A stretch of DNA of 30,833 nt from Cyrtobacter comes. GTDB lineage: Bacteria; Pseudomonadota; Alphaproteobacteria; Rickettsiales; Midichloriaceae. The stretch is from the NCBI RefSeq assembly GCF_034470605.1, contig NZ_JARGYT010000003.1, positions 1 through 30,833 on the forward strand, written 5' to 3'. Under the pieces are notes generated by a model, which was not told the DNA's origin, made no database searches, and saw nothing but the letters and a program-made list of their open reading frames with translations. A program made the translations under genes and the position numbers. How positions within the stretch are numbered: the first letter of the stretch is position 1; the number at the start of each line of letters is the position of its first letter. Below, one piece after another: positions 16,691-24,641 of this stretch.

Positions 16691-19600
16691 ATGAGTGTTA
16701 ATCTTGGAATTACAAGCACTATGCTCCGGCAGCGTGAGCTTATGCAACAAGCTGCTATTATGGGTGGGGAATTAGGTAATGGCTCGCGAGATCCAAAAAG
16801 CAACCCTGCTTCTACCTATGCTGCAAGCGTCCATGACGCTCTTAGTAGAAATATAAGAGAAAAAATGGATCGTGATAATAGGAATAATAATATAGGTGAG
16901 GCCATGATTGTAGGCCTTAATCAGGCCAGAGGAATTGTTGAAGGCGCACAGAATAGCTTACAGAATTCAAGCATTCTTGAAGGCGAATCAAAGAATGCAT
17001 TGCTTGCTAATGTAGATAAGGCCCTTGACGATTTGTTACTCTTTTTAGAAGGCTATAAATTAGATAATAGGCCTATATTTAAAGATGGTACCGCTAAGAA
17101 TCTTATCCCAGGTGCTATGAAGACTGCCAGTGGTAGCAATTCTCAATCCCAAAGGTTAAGCTTAGAGAATGGTGATACTATAGCGATTAATGGCCTAGCA
17201 ATAGATGTTGCTTTGTCTGATCGGCTTATACTCTCTAAAGAGACTAAGTTTGAAATGAAGGATTCTAGCACAGCAAAAACTGCCGTACTTACAATATCAA
17301 TTGATGGGAAAGATGTATATAAGCTGGATTCGTCAACCTCTACTAATGATTTTAAGGCATCTGCTACTGGTGGCTCTATAGGTAAAAGAGCTGATATTAA
17401 TCTTCTTGCTGACGATATCACAACCAAGCTGAAGGAGCATGGTGTTGTTGCATTCGCTAGTGGATATACACTCTCTGTAGCTACCACAGGTGGTGCAAAT
17501 GTTGAAATTAATCTCTCTGCTGATGCGAAGGAGGTAATAACTAAGCATATAGATAAAGATGGAAATGATGCTACTACTGGGAATACCGCAGCTACTGTGG
17601 GTTTTAATAAGTATAATCAAGCAGATAACGCAACTGATATACTTACGATGCAATTGAAACAAAGAAATTTAGCGAGCAATGAGGACCTTTTTACTATGGA
17701 GTGGGGCGGTAAGAAGCTGGAGGTTAAGCAGGGTAAGGACGGTGCTGCGTTGGCATCTGGCGTACTTGTATTAAAATCCAGTGATACAGTAAGTGAGCAG
17801 GTTGCTACACTTAAAGATGCTATGGTGGAGACTTTTGGTATGGATGTAGATGTAGTAAAATCACAAGATATGTTACTGGTCCGTGGGATAAGTACGGATA
17901 AAATATCAAAGCTTTCAGTTACAACTGGAGCAACTTCAAAATCTGGTGTTGATATTTCCGTTATAGTTAACAATACTTCACAAACTTTGGAAAATGGTGT
18001 TACCACATCTTTCGCAGCCGTTAATCATGCTGAAGAAACACAATTTGCTGCCGCTTCGGATATTTGGAGGAGCTCTGAAGTTGCTGTATCCGTAAAAAAT
18101 TTCATTAAAACAGCTGACAATGTATTCGAGCTCAAGAATGGAAATGGCGATACTATATTCTCATTAAAAATTGGAGATAAGGATGAAGTTAGCGGTTCTG
18201 TAATGACAATCGCAGCTGGTGGTAATATTAGTGAAAAATTACAGAATGCCTTTAGTCAAAATAGCACTATTAAAGGAGCTAAAGATCTATTTGCAAGGCT
18301 TCAAAAGGAACATCAGCTCGTGTTTGTTCATTTGACTGGTATAAATCCTGACAGCTCCAGCATCATGATGAGTAAATATACAAAAAGCAGTAATGCTAGC
18401 GATCTTGCATTTACAATTGATATAAATGGCAGTAAGGATGGACCTGTAGAAAGTGCAACCAAAGGTATTGAAGGAGTAACAAATGGATATACAAGGGTCT
18501 TTCCAAATGGCTCTATAATAACCATGGAATCAGAATACGAGATACATGAGGGAGCCGCCGTTGTTGCATTTTCTACTGGTAATAAAGAAGATGTATTGAA
18601 TTCTCTTTCTAGTGCTTTTAATAAACTTGCAAGCACTAGTATTGGAGATAGCATTGGCATTTCTGGTACAAAACTTCAATACAATGGTGATGATGTTATG
18701 ACTATCTATGGTAGTGGAGGCGTATATATGCAAAAGCTGGCAGGTAACTTGTCTTCTTATGGAGTAACTGATGGCTCAAAACCCCTAAATATTGTACATC
18801 CAGAGAAAAATAATGGCATGACGTTCGTGGGTCGCACTTATGCTCAAGGCGCACTTGGTAGTGGAAGGATAGCATCAGGTAGCCTTGAAATTACAAAAGG
18901 CATGATGACAGATGGTAATACTGTTAACTTTGCTGGTAAGAAATGGCATCTCGCAACTTCTGGAAATGCAAAAAAAGAAGATATACTAGTTGACAGTAAA
19001 TCATTAAGAAATAGTGTTGCGGCACTTGTAACTAAACTAAACGGAACAGGATCGCCATTTGCATTCAAAATGGAGGAAAATGGTGACAAAATAACATTAT
19101 ATGCAGAATCAAAAATGTCTCATAGCTCTAATGCTTCTAATGTGTTATCCATAGCTAATGGCAAAAATGAGGTTGTTGGTGTGTTACAACCTCAGGGTGG
19201 TGTGAATGATAAGCTCGATCTTTGGGGTATCACTAATAATCCAGCAGCACGTACTAGTGATATAAAATTTAGTGGAAAGTTAGCAGATGACAATATAGAG
19301 CTTATTGCTCAGCTTGGTAACGCCATGTATAGCGGTAAAATAAGTACTCTTGATGAGCCAGGTGGCCGAGTTGTATCTTTTTCTCATATCAAAAGTCCTG
19401 GTAGTGCTGGTGGTGATGTCTCTGGTGGTGGCTTTAGTTTGCGTATTAGTAATACCGATATACACAAAGCTGGTGGGTTTACTCAGGCAGGTGTAGATGC
19501 GCTAGTAAGTAAATTAAATGGAATGGCAGCTCTTACTGATATTTATAGTATTCTTGATATAGAGAATTTAAATAACTCCACTAAGGGATCCCTGTTAGAA

Positions 19601-20233
19601 GGCGCAACAGCCGAGCTGCACCTTTCAGGTAATAGATCATTAGATCAATTTAAGGTTGATTATGCAATAGCGGATGGTAACTCCTTAGTCTTATCTACAA
19701 CACTTGGCCTTTTTAAAGCTGATGACCTACCATCATCCATTCATGCTGGTGATAGGATAGTGTTTGAATCACAAGATGCTACTAAAGGAAAATTGGTTGT
19801 GACATTCGGTACTGTATATGCAGAGTTAGATTCAGACTCACTCTCAAGCGCCATGAATACATTTTTCAGCACAGGGAACTCTAATAGTATATATGAGGAA
19901 ATAGCTCAGGCCGTTAATAAGTTTGATTCTACAAAAACTGATGCCACTAAGCAGTTAGAGGATCTTGTCACTTTTATTAATATTAAACTTGTGGAACAAT
20001 CTTCTACTCATGATAGGGTATCTAGATCATTACGGGCATTTGGTGCAATGGATAACGCTTTAACTGATACGAAAGAAAGGCTGAACAACATAGATCATAA
20101 TCAACATGCAGCTGGTATGGTAGCCAATCAAAATGGCATAGATGCAGCAGCTGCTGCATTTACAATGATGCTATCTGCAAGATCACAACATATTAAAAAT
20201 CTTTTAAATAGCCTGCAGAGGATAGCTGCATAA
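16691..20233 (+). CDS. Very large flagellin-family (FliC/FlgL-like) protein
   Basis: The 1180 residues keep flagellin-type ends around an enormous centre. Residues 1-135 form a heptad-rich helical domain (STMLRQRELMQQAAIMGGEL, NQARGIVEGAQNSLQNSSIL, then a LDNRPIFKDG turn like the NGKKLLDG of flagellins). The last ~80 residues form the matching helix (DRVSRSLRAFGAMDNALTDT, ERLNNIDHNQHAAGMV, AARSQHIKNLL-like end). The centre (~140-1090) is Gly/Ser/Thr/Asn/Asp-rich beta sequence with repeated segments resembling Flagellin_IN modules, including AALVTKLNG (~777) and DALVSKLNG (~935). I see no cysteine in the whole protein and no signal peptide, as expected for type III-exported axial proteins. Ordinary flagellins are ~300-600 residues. 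It could be FliC or a hook-associated protein, and the sequence alone does not decide. No other flagellar gene is nearby. It has its own terminator. Confidence 0.7.
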   Translation: MSVNLGITSTMLRQRELMQQAAIMGGELGNGSRDPKSNPASTYAASVHDALSRNIREKMDRDNRNNNIGEAMIVGLNQARGIVEGAQNSLQNSSILEGESKNALLANVDKALDDLLLFLEGYKLDNRPIFKDGTAKNLIPGAMKTASGSNSQSQRLSLENGDTIAINGLAIDVALSDRLILSKETKFEMKDSSTAKTAVLTISIDGKDVYKLDSSTSTNDFKASATGGSIGKRADINLLADDITTKLKEHGVVAFASGYTLSVATTGGANVEINLSADAKEVITKHIDKDGNDATTGNTAATVGFNKYNQADNATDILTMQLKQRNLASNEDLFTMEWGGKKLEVKQGKDGAALASGVLVLKSSDTVSEQVATLKDAMVETFGMDVDVVKSQDMLLVRGISTDKISKLSVTTGATSKSGVDISVIVNNTSQTLENGVTTSFAAVNHAEETQFAAASDIWRSSEVAVSVKNFIKTADNVFELKNGNGDTIFSLKIGDKDEVSGSVMTIAAGGNISEKLQNAFSQNSTIKGAKDLFARLQKEHQLVFVHLTGINPDSSSIMMSKYTKSSNASDLAFTIDINGSKDGPVESATKGIEGVTNGYTRVFPNGSIITMESEYEIHEGAAVVAFSTGNKEDVLNSLSSAFNKLASTSIGDSIGISGTKLQYNGDDVMTIYGSGGVYMQKLAGNLSSYGVTDGSKPLNIVHPEKNNGMTFVGRTYAQGALGSGRIASGSLEITKGMMTDGNTVNFAGKKWHLATSGNAKKEDILVDSKSLRNSVAALVTKLNGTGSPFAFKMEENGDKITLYAESKMSHSSNASNVLSIANGKNEVVGVLQPQGGVNDKLDLWGITNNPAARTSDIKFSGKLADDNIELIAQLGNAMYSGKISTLDEPGGRVVSFSHIKSPGSAGGDVSGGGFSLRISNTDIHKAGGFTQAGVDALVSKLNGMAALTDIYSILDIENLNNSTKGSLLEGATAELHLSGNRSLDQFKVDYAIADGNSLVLSTTLGLFKADDLPSSIHAGDRIVFESQDATKGKLVVTFGTVYAELDSDSLSSAMNTFFSTGNSNSIYEEIAQAVNKFDSTKTDATKQLEDLVTFINIKLVEQSSTHDRVSRSLRAFGAMDNALTDTKERLNNIDHNQHAAGMVANQNGIDAAAAAFTMMLSARSQHIKNLLNSLQRIAA

Positions 20234-20246
20234 ATATTACTTTTTC

Positions 20247-20285
20247 AAAAAGCCTTGACCCATTTGGGTCTGGGCTTTTTTTTAT
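20247..20285 (+). terminator. Rho-independent terminator of the flagellin-like gene
   Basis: The arms AAAAGCC-TT-GACCC and GGGTC-TG-GGCTTTT surround an ATTT loop and run into TTTTTTTT, starting 14 bp after the stop codon. This is the clearest intrinsic terminator in the window. Confidence 0.92.
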
Positions 20286-20329
20286 TATGATCTTCTATAT
20301 ACTAGCAAAACATATCAAATTTATATTTT

Positions 20330-21043
20330 ATGTTTTCTAGTTTAAATTCTAAAGAAAGGGAAAAGTTTGATGACTTATCGGAAAAGTGGTGGGATGAGGA
20401 TGGGCCATTTAAGCACTTACATATTATGAATCAACTTCGTGTTTCTTACATAAAAAACATCTTATTTAATAACAATAAAACTCTCCAAAATTCAAGGTGC
20501 TTAGATGTTGGTTGCGGTGGTGGTATACTGTCATTCTCTCTTGAAAAATTAGGCGCTAATGTAACCGCAATAGATGCATCTTCCCCAACAATAAAAAAGG
20601 CCAGCTCTATAAACGAACTTAAAGGGTCTAACGTTCTATTTAAAGTATCCACAATTGAAGAGTTAGTTGAGGAACAATTTGATATCGTATGTTGTATGGA
20701 GGTTATTGAGCATATTGATAATGTTTACTGTTTTTTACATGAATTAGAAAAAAATACTAAGACCGATGGTTTTATATTTATATCTACCATAAATAGAAAT
20801 GTTATCTCATATCTAAAGGCTATAGTAGTTGCAGAATATATGCTGAGGTTTGTTCCAATAGGTACGCACTCTTGGAAAAAATTCATTAAACCTTCTGAGA
20901 TTGTAGATGGGTTAAATAGCTGCAAACCAATTGATATAACAGGCATGAAATTTAGCCCCATTTCAAAGAACTGGGAGTTTTCTTCAGATATATCCACAAA
21001 CTATATAGCGGCTTTCAAAAAAAATAACTTACTAAATCTCTAG
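20330..21043 (+). CDS. ubiG: UbiG, ubiquinone biosynthesis O-methyltransferase
   Basis: This SAM-dependent enzyme performs both O-methylations in ubiquinone synthesis. At 237 residues it is the usual length. It shows the family N-terminus (FDDLSEKWWDEDGPFKHLHI, residues 13-32), SAM motif I CLDVGCGGGILSFSL (57-71), the motif with AIDAS, then CCMEVIEHIDN, and a C-terminal YLKAIVVAEYMLRFVPIGTH that matches the membrane/lipid-facing insertion of UbiG. The start ATG 20330 gives the expected N-terminus. It stands alone after the flagellin terminator. The quinone made would serve the succinate dehydrogenase encoded nearby. Confidence 0.93.
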   Translation: MFSSLNSKEREKFDDLSEKWWDEDGPFKHLHIMNQLRVSYIKNILFNNNKTLQNSRCLDVGCGGGILSFSLEKLGANVTAIDASSPTIKKASSINELKGSNVLFKVSTIEELVEEQFDIVCCMEVIEHIDNVYCFLHELEKNTKTDGFIFISTINRNVISYLKAIVVAEYMLRFVPIGTHSWKKFIKPSEIVDGLNSCKPIDITGMKFSPISKNWEFSSDISTNYIAAFKKNNLLNL

Positions 21044-21123
21044 TTAACAGAAACTATTCAAGGGCCATTAAAGATTCCTATCAATTAGATCTTTACATAG
21101 TAAACTAACTTAGCGTTGCGTTA

Positions 21124-21341
21124 TAGCTAAAGCTGTATAAAGTGATTATATAATGATTAATTTTACTATACTTAACTTAGTGATAACTAAAGTATTTTCA
21201 AAATTAGCCATGTATAGTCGTTTTATTTGAGATGACATAGGCTATACTTAATAATACTTCTTGTATTATAGCTTATTAGCCTTATTTCCAATATACTAAT
21301 TTAACTTAAATAACTATAACTCTTTTATGGCGATTTAGCTA
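21124..21341 (+). repeat. R2 repeat copy 2, interrupted by R1 copy D
   Basis: It starts TAGCTAAAGCTGTATAAA and ends TTTATGGCGATTTAGCTA, with TA on both outer sides (21122-21123 and 21342-21343). Removing the nested R1 plus one TA leaves 114 bp that align with R2 copy 1 (113 bp) throughout. Confidence 0.8.
21215..21316 (-). repeat. R1 repeat copy D, nested in R2
   Basis: Read on the minus strand it starts TAGTTATTTAAGTTAAATTAG and ends CTCAAATAAAACGACTA, with a central TAATAC-aagaa-GTATTA hairpin. It is closest to copy F at 29088. It is flanked by TA at 21213-21214 and 21317-21318, whereas the uninterrupted R2 copy has a single dinucleotide there. Confidence 0.85.
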
Positions 21342-21343
21342 TA

Positions 21344-21475
21344 TAATATAAGGAAGAATTTACTAAATTTAACACTTTATGATCCCTTATTCTCTTTTTT
21401 TAAGGACGCTATATCAAATCAAATAGCTTTCATAAAGTAGTGCATAAAACACCATTTATAGCCATGTTATCGCAT
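21344..21475. other. Gene-free spacer
   Basis: This AT-rich stretch between the nested repeats and copy E contains a TCTTTTTTTAAGG run near 21391. I see no coding sequence, RNA gene or convincing promoter in it. Confidence 0.4.
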
Positions 21476-21503
21476 AAAATCACTATACAATTATAGTGAT
21501 TTT
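21476..21503. repeat. Perfect 12-bp inverted repeat overlapping the left end of R1 copy E
   Basis: AAAATCACTATA (21476-21487) and its exact complement (21492-21503) are separated by CAAT. The right arm is the terminus of R1 copy E, so the left arm may be the end of another, oppositely oriented element. It could also fold as a hairpin in RNA of either strand. Confidence 0.6.
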
Positions 21504-21571
21504 AGCTTAAATTAACAACATAGCTAATAGGCGGTATTATTATGCGCTATCTATCTCAAATAAAACAACTA
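21494..21571 (+). repeat. R1 repeat copy E
   Basis: It starts TAGTGATTTTAGCTTAAATTA and ends CTCAAATAAAACAACTA. The core contains GGCGGTATTATTATGCGC, different from the other copies. It lies 137 bp beyond the sdhA stop. Confidence 0.7.
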
Positions 21572-21708
21572 TCAATGATAAAATAGCACTAAACAAATAG
21601 AATGATCTTGATAATTTGCCAAGAAAAACACTGAGATATAAACAATTAAATGAACATCCATTCCTGAGTTTTGCATACTCAATAAAAATTTCATAAACTG
21701 CGAATATC

Positions 21709-23484
21709 TCAATAAACCCTACTTTGAGGAGAGACCGTATCAACCTCATCGGTTCCAGTACTCAAATTCACGGGTCTATATTCTATTTTTACATCCAGAT
21801 TTTCTATATCTAGAAAAGATATAGTATGTTTCATCCAATTCTTATCATCCCTATTAGGATAATCTTCTCTTGCATGCGCGCCCCTACTCTCTTTTCTATT
21901 CAAAGCAGAATATATTGTAACCAACGCCTGAGATCTCAAATTATCCAATTCAAGCGCCTCAACTAGATCCGTATTCCATACCAAACCCTGATCAGTTAAA
22001 TTTACATTTTCAAATGATCTAAATACCTCTTTTATTTTTTCTACACCATTTTTTAAAACCTTTTCCTCCCTAAAAACAGAAGCATGCTCCTGCATTGCAT
22101 TTTGCATATCGTTTCTAATAGAAGAAACAGAAAGAGCCCCTTTAGAATTCAAAATTTTCTTCAACCTATCAAATCCAATATCAAACTTAGCTTTAGCATT
22201 ATGAGGTAACCCGGGCTTCAATATCTCAGCCAATCTAAATGCAGCCGCTCTACCAAAAACAACTAAATCTAATAATGAATTAGATCCTAATCTATTTGCA
22301 CCATGAACAGAAACACATGCAGCTTCACCAATAGCCATCAACCCTTTCACAACCTCCTCTTTTCCATCTTTAAATGTCAAGACTTCAGCATGGATGTTTG
22401 TTGGTATCCCACCCATATTATAATGTACAGTAGGAACAATAGGTATAGGCTTTTTGGTAACATCCACTTTTGCAAATATTCTTGCTGTTTCTGTAATTCC
22501 TGGGAGCTTTTCTTCGATAACGCTACGATCTAAATGACTAATCACTAAATTTATATAATCTTTTTTAGGACCACACCCTCTACCTTCTTTTATTTCTATA
22601 GCAACAGCCCTACTTACAACATCTCTAGAAGCTAAATCCTTAGCTTCTGGTGCATACCTTTCCATGAAACGCTCCCCATTAGCATTCTCAAGATATCCAC
22701 CCTCACCTCTTGCACCTTCTGTCATTAAGCAGCCAGAACCGTAAATGCCTGTCGGATGAAATTGAACAAATTCCATATCTTGAAGTGGTATACCAGCCCT
22801 TAATACCATAGCATTTCCATCACCGGTACATGTATGCGCAGAGGTAGCCGAAGCATAAGCCCTTCCATATCCACCGGTTGCAATTATTACAGCATGCGAC
22901 CAAAATCTGTGTAATGTACCATCATCTAAACAGTAAACACTAACCCCCTTACATACACCATCATCCATTATCAGATCTAATGAAAAGTGTTCAATAAAAA
23001 ACTCAACACCAAATCTTAAACATTGCTGATATAAAGTATGTAATATGGCATGGCCCGTTCTATCTGCAGCTGCGCAAGTCCTCTGAGCACGCCCACCTTT
23101 TCCATAATGAGTTGTCATCCCACCAAAAGGTCTTTGGTATATTAAACCTTCTTTAGTTCTTGAAAATGGAACACCATAATTCTCTAACTCTATTATTGCT
23201 TGCGCAGCATGCTTACACATATATGCAATAGCATCTTGATCACCCAACCAATCAGAACCCTTGATTGTGTCATACATATGCCATCTCCAATCGTCCTCAC
23301 CCATATTGCCTAAAGCACCACTTATACCACCTTGAGCAGCAACAGTATGACTCCTGGTTGGAAAAACTTTGGTGATACATGCGGATTTAAAACCCTTTTC
23401 AGCGACACCAAGTGCAGCCCTTAAACCAGCACCACCTGCACCAACTATCAACACATCATATTGATGATCTATAATATTTTTCAC
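21709..23484 (-). CDS. sdhA: Succinate dehydrogenase flavoprotein subunit
   Basis: This is the FAD-bearing catalytic subunit of complex II, oxidising succinate to fumarate on the inner face of the plasma membrane. At 591 residues it is full length. Visible features are the Rossmann VGAGGAGLRAALG, the covalent-FAD histidine H46 in TRSHTVAAQGGISGALG, the WRWHMYDTIKGSDWLGDQDA stretch, FHPTGIYGSGCLMTEGARGE, RDVVSRA, HYNMGGIPTN and the C-terminal RGAHAREDYPNRDD with FLD/VEYRP-like ending KIEYRPVNL. It is last in sdhC-sdhD-sdhA (6 bp after sdhD). No sdhB follows. Instead there is a 665-bp repeat-filled gap, so the iron-sulphur subunit must be encoded elsewhere. Confidence 0.97.
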   Translation of the reverse strand: MKNIIDHQYDVLIVGAGGAGLRAALGVAEKGFKSACITKVFPTRSHTVAAQGGISGALGNMGEDDWRWHMYDTIKGSDWLGDQDAIAYMCKHAAQAIIELENYGVPFSRTKEGLIYQRPFGGMTTHYGKGGRAQRTCAAADRTGHAILHTLYQQCLRFGVEFFIEHFSLDLIMDDGVCKGVSVYCLDDGTLHRFWSHAVIIATGGYGRAYASATSAHTCTGDGNAMVLRAGIPLQDMEFVQFHPTGIYGSGCLMTEGARGEGGYLENANGERFMERYAPEAKDLASRDVVSRAVAIEIKEGRGCGPKKDYINLVISHLDRSVIEEKLPGITETARIFAKVDVTKKPIPIVPTVHYNMGGIPTNIHAEVLTFKDGKEEVVKGLMAIGEAACVSVHGANRLGSNSLLDLVVFGRAAAFRLAEILKPGLPHNAKAKFDIGFDRLKKILNSKGALSVSSIRNDMQNAMQEHASVFREEKVLKNGVEKIKEVFRSFENVNLTDQGLVWNTDLVEALELDNLRSQALVTIYSALNRKESRGAHAREDYPNRDDKNWMKHTISFLDIENLDVKIEYRPVNLSTGTDEVDTVSPQSRVY

Positions 23485-23490
23485 AGTAAA

Positions 23491-23850
23491 TTAACCACAA
23501 AAAGCAAAAGTCCTGGTAACAAAATACATATAAGCAATAGAAAGAAATAAACCAACAGCGGTGACACTAACCGCTAAGTATAACAGTGCAGTACAGACAT
23601 TTTTTATCCTTTGGCATTTAATATAATCCTCTATCACTACTTTCATCTCATGCAATATGTTATAAGATATTACAACAATGAAAAGCAACATTAAAGTAGC
23701 ATTACATGTGCTACCCATGGACTGACTAAAGGTATCTATAAAACCATGTTTCGCACAATATGCAAAAAGAAAAATAAACCTTATAGACAGCAAAACTAGA
23801 ATAAAAGACGAAATCCTATAAGGTGTCTTAGTTAAAGAAGTGTATGACAT
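23491..23850 (-). CDS. sdhD: Succinate dehydrogenase membrane anchor subunit SdhD
   Basis: At 119 residues it has three hydrophobic helices (about 14-31, 50-66 and 88-110). The second helix ends in HEMKVVIEDYIK (H67, D75, Y76), the conserved His...ED-Y signature of SdhD that contributes heme b and quinone-site residues. It anchors SdhA/B to the membrane together with SdhC. Gaps of 12 bp (to sdhC) and 6 bp (to sdhA) indicate one transcript. Sequence conservation outside the signature is low, as usual for this subunit, and gene order supports the call. Confidence 0.9.
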   Translation of the reverse strand: MSYTSLTKTPYRISSFILVLLSIRFIFLFAYCAKHGFIDTFSQSMGSTCNATLMLLFIVVISYNILHEMKVVIEDYIKCQRIKNVCTALLYLAVSVTAVGLFLSIAYMYFVTRTFAFCG

Positions 23851-23862
23851 GTAAAAGACCGC

Positions 23863-24264
23863 TCAAAAAACTATATAGATCCACAGTACTAAAAAAACTA
23901 ATACAGCGAGCGCTAATGAAAGCCAATTCAAAAGATCAGAACACCTTTTTGAAAGACACATTAACTCACCCCATACTATATGCCTAATAGTAGATATTAC
24001 ATAATATATAAAAGAGAAACTTAGGACGACGGAGAATAATGTTGAAAACAAAGCAGACCCACAGCACTCACACTTGCTATTATATAAACATAACTCCTCT
24101 GATAGCTCATACGTATTCAACTCCGCAACAAGCCATATCCCACCAAATATAAAAGCAATACATAGTAATACGCTACAAGCTCTATGAAAAATAGAGGAAA
24201 ATGAGTTAATTTGCATCTTATATATAGCAAGATGCGGTGATATAGGAGATTTTAGATTGCGCAT
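23863..24264 (-). CDS. sdhC: Succinate dehydrogenase cytochrome b556 subunit SdhC
   Basis: At 133 residues it carries the family signature SPHLAIYKMQINSFSSIFHR (9-28: SPHL.IY then S..HR), which lies at the quinone site. Three membrane helices follow (about 30-48, 72-92 and 113-132), with H95 in STIRHIVWG as the probable axial heme ligand. It is the first gene of the sdhCDA operon and is divergent from rho. There is an unusual Cys-rich loop (CLYNSKCECCG, about 59-69) between helices 1 and 2, for which I know no function. Confidence 0.93.
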   Translation of the reverse strand: MRNLKSPISPHLAIYKMQINSFSSIFHRACSVLLCIAFIFGGIWLVAELNTYELSEELCLYNSKCECCGSALFSTLFSVVLSFSFIYYVISTIRHIVWGELMCLSKRCSDLLNWLSLALAVLVFLVLWIYIVF

Positions 24265-24461
24265 AGATCAACTTGGCCGCCAAATATTTTATACAGAAAT
24301 AATGATTGCATTAAATTATATTATCAGCAATTTTTAATTTGATGATTAATAATTTTTTGTTAATGACATCATAACGCATAGCAAAATAACCATAGCAATT
24401 ACAGCATATTATCAGATAAAACCCAATAAAAAACATATATTAAAATAGATATATAAATGCT
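24265..24461. other. Divergent sdhC/rho intergenic region, sdhC-proximal part
   Basis: This is very AT-rich sequence with no coding frame. On the minus strand a TATAAT lies about 55-65 bp before sdhC, but no good -35 box is spaced correctly, so I do not call a promoter. Confidence 0.35.
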
Positions 24462-24489
24462 TTGACAATTAGATTAACAAATATATAGT
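24462..24489 (+). promoter_or_regulatory. Sigma-70 promoter of rho
   Basis: A consensus TTGACA (24462-24467), a 16-bp spacer and TATAGT (24484-24489) lie about 150 bp before the rho ATG. This is the best promoter-like sequence in the window and implies a leader of roughly 145 nt. Confidence 0.6.
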
Positions 24490-24498
24490 GTAGCTGTG

Positions 24499-24533
24499 GC
24501 CAATGTCTGTTTCGTTGTTGTTTTGGCTTTTTT
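24499..24533 (+). terminator. Possible attenuator in the rho leader
   Basis: GCCAA (24499-24503) can pair with TTGGC (24523-24527), followed by six T residues. The stem is short (5 bp) with a long loop, so it is weak alone. It sits immediately downstream of the predicted start point. rho genes in other bacteria are autoregulated in their leaders, so a premature stop here is plausible. Confidence 0.3.
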
Positions 24534-24554
24534 CTGCAGTGTATTTTATGCTTA

Positions 24555-24577
24555 AAGCCTACCTATAGGCTTCTTTT
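24555..24577 (+). promoter_or_regulatory. Leader hairpin upstream of rho
   Basis: AAGCCTA, a CCTA loop and TAGGCTT form a perfect 7-bp stem, followed by CTTTTC. It is the second hairpin in the rho leader, and a nearly identical one occurs before the symporter gene (29277-29293). Confidence 0.45.
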
Positions 24578-24641
24578 CAGCAGAATCTTTCCCCCCAGTG
24601 TCTTTAGATATTGGTTTAACCTTTTCTTTGAAAACTTATTT

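Noticed and set aside
21540..21749. 69-codon minus-strand frame, together with C-copy and B-copy frames that read VVLFE or AVLFE through the R1 right end
   Set aside because: The shared VLFE is simply the R1 terminus translated in one frame. The flanking residues do not match, and this frame overlaps the end of sdhA.
21709..23484. Fumarate reductase or L-aspartate oxidase instead of SdhA
   Set aside because: The WRWHMYDTIKGSDWLGDQDA stretch, the C-terminal AREDYPNRDD motif and adjacent sdhC/sdhD fit succinate dehydrogenase.
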